From positions 1 to 26,883 of the forward strand of contig NW_025064905.1 of assembly GCF_019112545.1 (NCBI RefSeq): DNA of 26,883 bases, read 5' to 3'. Positions 21,564-26,883 of this stretch are shown here, piece after piece. Position 1 is the stretch's first letter. Each line of letters opens with the position of its first letter. The translations under genes were made by a program, and so were the position numbers. The notes under the pieces are model-generated. The model saw nothing but the letters and a program-made list of their open reading frames with translations. It was not told where the DNA came from and searched no databases. Origin of the DNA: Guyanagaster necrorhizus (Eukaryota > Basidiomycota > Agaricomycetes > Agaricales > Physalacriaceae).

Positions 21564-21924
21564 TGTTATGATTTTTCTATTTTCTTTCTTGATTATCCCC
21601 TATTTATGCTTGGTCAGAGTGCTTAGACTAGCACTTAGGACTATGAGACAGGCTTAGTCACCATAATAGGCTGATACTGCCATTATCCTCTGACAACAAT
21701 GATGTCTCTCAATGATAAACAATACTCTTTTGTAGATAGTCATGACACTTAAGGACAACAAGCACTATAGCTTAGAAACACACAATTAGTAGAGATATAT
21801 TTATCTTATGGACAAACAGTATATAAGTAGTGTAGCTCTCACTGTATATCTCCAGCTTTGAGCTAAAGTTTATTCTTCGATCATTTTATCTTGAGCTGAT
21901 TGTTTATTGACTTTGAAGTATTTG
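21564..21924 (+). repeat. family A LTR, plus orientation, 3'-truncated
   Basis: It begins TGTTATGATTTTTC and follows the LTR for about 360 bp, including GTGTAGCTCTCACTG and CAGCTTTGAGCTAAAGTTTA. It is then cut at 21925, where an oppositely oriented LTR end begins. It interrupts the minus-strand gag. One of the three CpGs of the CpG void lies here (21878). Confidence 0.8.
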
Positions 21925-22034
21925 TGTTAAATCTAAGTTGCATGTGATCAAAACACATGATAAACAGGTGCTGTATCATATTTATACAGTCACACCTGAG
22001 TCCACTTATTATGCTTTATTGACTAATATGCATC
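21925..22034 (-). repeat. family A LTR fragment, minus orientation, truncated
   Basis: It starts TGTTAAATCTAAGTTGC and continues GTGATCAAAACACATGATAA, matching the opening of the minus-oriented LTRs for about 110 bp. It is cut by the next LTR at 22035. The remainder of this LTR, if the copy was split by insertion, must lie to the right of the nested elements. Confidence 0.75.
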
Positions 22035-22603
22035 TATTATAATTTTTCACTATTTTCTTTATTTTTACTCCTATTCATGCTTAGTTAGAGTGCCTAAACC
22101 AGTGCTTAGGACTATGAGACAATCTTAGTCAGCATGACAACCATTGTCTTGCAACATATAGTGATGCTCTGACAATAAGACAATCTCTCTTTTGTAGATA
22201 ACTACAATACCCTAGGACAACAAGTATTATAGTACAGACACTCACAATTAATGATACTATATTTATCTAGGAGATAAATGATATATAAGTAGCATAGACA
22301 ATACTATGTATCTTTAGTCTTGAACTATCCTTTACTCTATCATTCTACTCAAGTCAACTAAGTATTGACCTTGGGATATAACATCTCTAAACACACTAAA
22401 GTGGATTTCAGCATGACTGTATGAACATAATACAGCACTAGTCTACTATATGTTTTTGATCATGTATCACTTGGGTCTAATAATTAGTTCAAGACTTTCA
22501 TTTTTCTTTCCTTATGCCTATCACAAGCAAAGAAAACTGAATGCCATCCATCAATATTATAACCACTGATCTCATCAATGACTTCTTTAAACTATTGGCT
22601 TCC
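22035..22603 (+). mobile_element. family A LTR (22035-22483) plus leader, plus orientation, truncated
   Basis: The LTR reads TATTATAATTTTTC...GGGTCTAATA (449 bp), with TG/CA ends changed to TA by transitions. It is followed by 120 bp of the same leader seen at 13281: both have ATTAG(C/T)T, then CTTTCCTTATGC or similar, then AAACTGAATGC. It is therefore a 5' LTR with the first part of gag. It is cut at 22604 by a minus-oriented LTR. Confidence 0.8.
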
Positions 22604-23073
22604 TGTTAGACCCAAGCTGCACATGATTTTAAACATATGATAAACTGATGTCACTTTGCACTTTGAGTGGAATAACAGAGTTCACTGATATGAATATAGA
22701 TTGTGATGCAACAAGGCCTTTAGTGATTAGCTTGAGAGTAGAATGATGTGAATAAACTTTAGCTTGAAGCTAGAGTTACTCCAGCAAGAGCAATCCTACT
22801 TATATAAAGTTCATAGTACTATTATAAATATTTCTACTGATTATGTCTGCACTGGCAATTATGCTCATTGTTCTTGAGTGTCACTACCATTTACAATAGT
22901 GTCATTGTGCATCATCAGGCAACATTGTTGCATTGAAAGACAATGGCCAATTAGGCTTGTTGTGATGACTAAGCTAATCTCACAGTCTTAAGCACTGGTC
23001 TAAGTGCTTTGACTAAGCATAAATAGCAGTTAATCTCATGAAAAGAAAGAAAAAGATAAAAAAAATCATAACA
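22604..23073 (-). repeat. family A Ty3 LTR, minus orientation (3' LTR)
   Basis: A complete 470-bp LTR, TGTTAGACCCAAGC...AATCATAACA, with no CpG. The adjoining plus-side sequence supplies the polypurine tract and integrase end, so this is the 3' LTR of a minus-strand copy. A minus-strand TATATAAGTAG box lies near 22798-22808. Confidence 0.87.
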
Positions 23074-23090
23074 TTACCCTCTCCTTAAGA
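23074..23090 (-). promoter_or_regulatory. polypurine tract of a family A minus copy
   Basis: The minus strand reads TCTTAAGGAGAGGGTAA directly before the LTR start TGTTATGA. It is better preserved than the equivalent tract at 16389-16405. Confidence 0.75.
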
Positions 23091-23370
23091 CCATTATCCT
23101 GATGGCTTAATTTAGGGTTAATTTATAGTTATATATAATATTAGCTGTATCCATCCACTTTTTGTTGATCCATTGGTTGGATTCAAGACTGTAGCCCTTC
23201 TAGCTGATCAGATAATCAGTTATTGTCATCATTTCACTATCTTTTGCTTTGACTTTTTGCAGTTTGTGATTTAGAATTTGATCAATTTTATAATGTTCTT
23301 TATTATTAATCAAGTTAGACAGCAGAGGCAGTGGCTATTTCTGATTGGGGAAGGCTGATATGATATATGG
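23091..23370 (-). mobile_element. family A integrase C-terminus/chromodomain fragment
   Basis: This stretch aligns by eye with 16406-16690, the end of integrase and the chromodomain on the minus strand. Shared blocks include GATCCA(T/C)TG(A/G)TTGGA and TTATAATGTTCTT. It ends abruptly at 23370, where the family B LTR begins. Confidence 0.75.
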
Positions 23371-23877
23371 TGTTAGGAGTGTTTTTATTAGGAACATGCC
23401 AATCGAGTGGGCTTGAGTGCACATGTGGAGTCTAGCAGAGTGCATGGGCATTGATGAAGCTATTAGCAACATCACCCTTGAGTCGGAGCCCAAGGATCTG
23501 GATGGACAGACCAGAGTTCCATCAGAGAAGTGAGCAGGAGTATCCTTCGGAGCAGAATCCGATGGGTGAGATAGGGAGGGGTGAGTACAAAGTGTAGATG
23601 GCTTATCCAAGTTGATATTTGAACTGAGTAGCTATAATGATGTACATGGCTTTATATACTAATGGTAGCTAATTCTGAGTCAGGTTCCATTGGGTTCCAG
23701 TGTCAGTATTCGTTACCGAGTTCAGAGTCTAGATATTACAATGTGAAATACAGATGTGAAATGATACTGGTGAAATGAAATTAGTAGGTAATAGGAAGCA
23801 GTTGGAGTCTGGTGGGTAGTGTGATTGGATTCACGGTTGGTTGAGGTGACACAGAGGCTGGCAGCATGTGTATAACA
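23371..23877 (-). repeat. family B Ty3 LTR (3' LTR, minus orientation)
   Basis: 507 bp, starting TGTTAGGAGTGTTT and ending ATGTGTATAACA on the plus strand, with TGTTA/TAACA termini. The minus strand has a TATATAAAG box (23651-23660 region). A polypurine tract follows on the plus side. CpG is present but sparse (for example 23404, 23473), unlike the family A LTRs to the left. The only copy is in this window, so the ends are inferred from termini and the polypurine tract. Confidence 0.8.
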
Positions 23878-23892
23878 GTATCCTCCTCTTAG
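23878..23892 (-). promoter_or_regulatory. polypurine tract of the family B element
   Basis: On the minus strand the sequence is CTAAGAGGAGGATAC, immediately before the LTR start TGTTATACACATG. It fits the plus-strand primer site of a Ty3 element. Confidence 0.7.
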
Positions 23893-23984
23893 TGTTCTTG
23901 CCCTCAAGAGCATAGATCCTGATGGCCAGTGGGACCACATGGAAGATTGTTGGTGGCCATGGGAGTTTTTTCAGCTTGATCTGA

Positions 23985-25323
23985 AACCACTATCTTCGCC
24001 TATATCATCGCTCATACACTCCTGAGCCTTTGGTGAGGGGATCCACCCCTGATGGCCCTGAAGAGGCCAAAGAATTATTTTGTCTGGAATGGTAAACCGT
24101 GGAGGAAGAATATGCAGAGGCTGTAGAGAGCCATTTGGAATGGCAAGGGGAGCAGAAGCAGGAGAAAAGGGTCTGGGTGAACTGTGTGGCCTGGAAGGCA
24201 TGGAAAAAGGAGCAGAAGGAGAAGTTAGAGAGGAAGAGGGAGGAGGTTTGGCAGGCCATGGAGAGGTGGGCTAAGGAGGCAGAGGAGGCATTGAAAGAGG
24301 CAGCTCAGAGGGAAGCTGAGGAGAGGGAGGCCATGGAGGCAGTGGCAAGGGCTGAGGCTGAGGAGGTAGAGCTAGAGAGAATGATTATAGAGGATGGGTT
24401 GCAAATGACTCCTATGGAGGCCATTGATTTTTGGCTGCATTGAGTGTTAGTGGAATGGTTTAGTCCTGACCCTGGTCTTCGCTTCAAGAAGGTGACTCGC
24501 CCTATACCTCTGGAATCCGATGATGAACAGGACAAGGGGACTGAGGGGGATGATGAGTCTGAAGAATCCAAGAGGACTCTGGAGAGGAGGAAGAGAGTGC
24601 GAGAGGGGAAGAGAAGGGCAGCAGGTCCAGTAGAGAAAGGCTGTAAATGCAAGTTCAGGTCAAGGAGCATAGTGGATAGCAGTAGGACAGAGGTGGTTGT
24701 TAGCCCCAAAAAGCAGGCAAAGTTGGAAGTGGTGGGACTGGTGGGGGGCAAGGAATTGTTGGATGGTGAAAGTAAGTGTCTTAGTTTTCTTTCATGGCTC
24801 AACTTAGCTTTTTTTGTTTTTAGAGAGTTGTGTGTGCTGTCGTCAAGATGGTGCCTGGTGTTATGCATGCCTGGTAACCAAAGGCACCAGTTGAGGGTGG
24901 ACTTGCTCTCGCTGCAAGATCAAGAAAACTGCCTGTTTGTTCAACAAGGGGATCACTGTGAGCGAGGTGATCAGCAGTGTGGAGGTCTCTGCTGGTCTCC
25001 ACCAACTTTTACAATTGATACACAAGTTGATGCATCGCATGGATGAGTTGGCAGATGAGGTGGCAGATGTTCATGATACTGTGGCAGGTCTTCAAGATGA
25101 CTACAGTTCCGATGATATGTTGTCTTCTTTGGAGCTGTTTTCAGAGTCCAAGGTGAAGGCCTAGAAGAAGGCCTGACTGATTTTCAAGGATGAGAGGGAT
25201 CAGGAGGTGGAGGATCTTCGGAAGGTGATATTGAAGGGGCTGGACGAGGATATAGAGGAGTTGAAGGAGCAAGGGGAGAGTTCAGATTCTGGTGTGGGCC
25301 CATCGGATTCCGCTTCTTTGTAA
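23985..25323 (+). pseudogene. accessory reading frame antisense to family B pol: coiled coil plus Cys cluster
   Basis: Two exons, about 23985-24771 and 24824-25323, flank a 52-bp GTAAGT...TTTTAG intron. Exon 1 encodes a long Glu/Lys/Arg/Ala-rich helix (24099-24400, for example KEQKEKLERKREEVWQAMER), then an acidic region (SDDEQDKGTEGDDESEESK). Exon 2 encodes a Cys-rich block, CVCCRQDGAWCYACLVTKG and then WTCSRCKIKKTACLF, followed by another predicted coiled coil (LHQLLQLIHKLMHRMDELAD) and the end GPSDSASL. Similar coiled-coil/Cys-pair hypothetical proteins are frequent in agaricomycete repeats. In-frame stops occur at 24093 (TAA), 24441 (TGA), one within the Cys block, and 25162 (TAG) with a TGA shortly after, so this copy is dead. 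It sits between pol and the 3' LTR on the opposite strand. The start is uncertain. Confidence 0.65.
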
Positions 25324-25501
25324 AATATTTTGTACAAAATGTATATAGAAAAGGGCATCAGATGTTGGTGGTGGACAAAAATGTAAATGCAAAAAATTTT
25401 TTGACTTTGAAAGTGTAGGAAGGGTGATTGAATGGTGGTAATTAGTGGTTAGAATTGAAATGGTAAGATGGAGTGTTGGTGGTGTCCAGAGTAGCATTGT
25501 A
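25324..25501. other. spacer between convergent pol and antisense frame
   Basis: AT-rich, low-complexity sequence between the TAA of the antisense frame and the apparent end of pol. No further motif was seen. Confidence 0.5.
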
Positions 25502-26745
25502 TTAGGAATAGGATGTTTGAATAACTTTGGACAAGGGTTCTGGTTTGTCTGGATATCAGTGATGGAATTTTTCAATAAATTTATCAGTGAAAAACTCGGA
25601 GGCCAGTAACCAAGCAAATTCTTTGTTGGTACCTTCGTATCCTAGCCACTGGATTTTGTACAGCAGTGAGCAGCAGAACTGGCAGTCCAGTTTAGAGTCA
25701 AGGATTTGGGCTATTTCGAAATGTTCTTCTCTGTCAACTTCGACTGGAGGCAGTGGTGGTTGGATTCAGTTAGAAATGGTGTTTTCTTTTATAGGTTCCA
25801 ATTGTGACACATGAAAGATGGGGTGAATGGACCAGAGGTCTGGTGGAAGCCTCAGGGTAAAGGAGTGGATATTAGGTTGGGCTATGATTTCAAAAGGATC
25901 AAGGTATTTCTCTGAGAATTTTCTGGTCAGGCGGGTGGTTTTGATATGTTTGGAGCTGAGGTAGACCTTGTCCCCTACTGTGAACAGAGGTGCCAGAATT
26001 TGGTGCTTGTCTGCTTGGATCTTATAGTGAGACTGGGCTTTAGAAATTTCATCCTTCAGTAATTGATGGAGTTCATCAAGGTTGACTGTGAAATCTTGGG
26101 CTCGAGTGAAGGCGATATCCCTTTCAGAGTGAATGGTGATGTTGGGGTGGTAACTCTTGTTAGTAAAGAATGGGGAAATTCTGGTGAACACATTAGGGGC
26201 ATTATTGTAGGCGAATTCAGCAATGGGTAAGAGAGTGTTCCAGTTATCCTGCTGGTAGAAGCAGTAGATGCAGATGTATTGTTCCAGAGTTTGGTTTGCT
26301 CATTCAGTTTGGCTGTTGGCCTCTGGATGATAACCAGAGATAAGGTGGAGTTCCATGTCAAGAGCCATGGCTAAGGCACGAGTAAATTAGGAGATGAATT
26401 TGGAGCCGCAGTTGGATGTGATGTGATTGGGTACCCCATGTTTGGAGAATACATGGATAAGGAAAAGTTGAATGAGCTCCACAGAGTTGATGGTGTCATA
26501 AGTGGGAATAAAGATGGCTTGCTTGCTAGCTTAGTCTATGACTACTAAAATGGCAGTGAATCTATTGGAGTCTGGTAGTTGTTTAATGAAGTCCATGGAA
26601 ATGGAATCCCATGGCCGTTTGGGAACTGGCAGAGATTTCAGTAACCCATAGGGGCAGTGTCTGGGTGCCTTGTTGCATCCACAAACTGTGCAGGACTTAA
26701 CATAGTGTCAGACATATTCACGCATCTTTGGCCAGATGTAGTTCC
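25502..26745 (-). mobile_element. family B Ty3/chromovirus integrase and chromodomain, decayed
   Basis: The minus strand reads, from 26745 down: IWPKMREYV and CTVCGCNKAPRHC (zinc-binding part), SMDFIKQLP (first catalytic Asp), TSNCGSKF (expected SDRG; Asp now Asn and Arg now Cys), YHPEANSQTE (expected DGQTE), then AYNNAPNVFTRISPFF. The open frame 26191-25766 carries the C-terminal domain (VGDKVYLSSKHIKTTR, HPIFHVSQLEPIKE). A chromodomain-like block follows, IQWLGYEGTNKEFAWLL, then YPDKPEPL and an apparent stop at 25502-25504. Several stops interrupt the frames. Reverse transcriptase and gag of this copy are missing because a family A LTR interrupts it at 26746. Confidence 0.88.
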
Positions 26746-26883
26746 TGTTAAGCCCAAGCGTCACGTGAACAGATACACGTGATAAACGGGTGTTCCTTCG
26801 CACTTCGAGGAATCACCTGAGTTCACTTATATATATCCGAGCGGTGTGACTCAAGGTCAGAAGTAGACTCGAGGTAGAATGGT
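26746..26883 (-). repeat. family A Ty3 LTR, CpG-rich young copy, truncated by window end
   Basis: It starts TGTTAAGCCCAAGCGTCACG and runs to the window edge. It is clearly homologous to the opening of the LTR at 22604 but keeps nine CpGs in 138 bp, where that copy has none. It interrupts family B integrase, so it is younger than family B. Whether it is solo or part of a full element cannot be seen. Confidence 0.88.

Noticed and set aside
24305..24868. Minus-strand open frame of 187 codons, Ser/Leu-rich
   Set aside because: It is the mirror of the Glu/Lys-rich coiled-coil frame on the plus strand. It is low-complexity and has no motif of its own.

Overview
The window looks like nuclear DNA of a basidiomycete fungus, most likely an agaricomycete. 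The evidence is very dense short introns (46-65 bp in the best gene), Ty1/copia and chromodomain Ty3 retrotransposons of the kind common in mushroom genomes, and proteins such as a TPT-type sugar-phosphate/nucleotide-sugar transporter and an Hcs1/SMUBP2 helicase. No rRNA, tRNA, CRISPR array or prokaryotic feature was seen.

Left part (1-6824): the 3' end of a copia element (pol tail, polypurine tract, 203-bp LTR) abuts the 3' half of an AtuA-family (DUF1446) gene that carries several in-frame stops. An apparently intact mitochondrial HemK/PrmC-type glutamine methyltransferase gene follows (2116-3080, one intron). After it comes a run of decayed pieces: a fungal unknown with one premature TAG, a possible NDUFB2-like scrap, the 5' end of a Pro/Gly/Tyr-rich gene with tandem stops, a CpG-free 0.8-kb island with a frameshifted Pro/Ser-rich reading frame, and a frameshifted protein-kinase-like fragment.

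Middle (6825-11526): two intact, convergently transcribed genes. One is a four-exon TPT/DMT transporter (+). The other is a 17-exon, 760-residue superfamily 1 helicase of the Hcs1/SMUBP2 type (-). Their stop codons are 129 bp apart.

Right part (11527-26883): about 15 kb of nested LTR retrotransposons. One Ty3/chromovirus family (here 'family A', LTR about 450-480 bp with TGTTA/TAACA ends) is present in both orientations, as gag fragments, a gag-to-integrase body, full LTRs, partial LTRs and a solo LTR with a CTTAG target duplication. A second Ty3 element ('family B', 507-bp LTR) is inserted at 23371. It carries an extra intron-containing reading frame antisense to pol. A CpG-rich family A LTR cuts family B at 26746 and runs off the end.

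The strongest signal is loss of CpG. I count only three CpGs between 12064 and 23403. CpG retention rises in the same order as the nesting (old family A, then family B, then the young family A LTR), and nearly every premature stop can be explained by a C-to-T change. This points to cytosine methylation followed by deamination, or a RIP-like process, in repeats and perhaps spilling into neighbouring dead genes.
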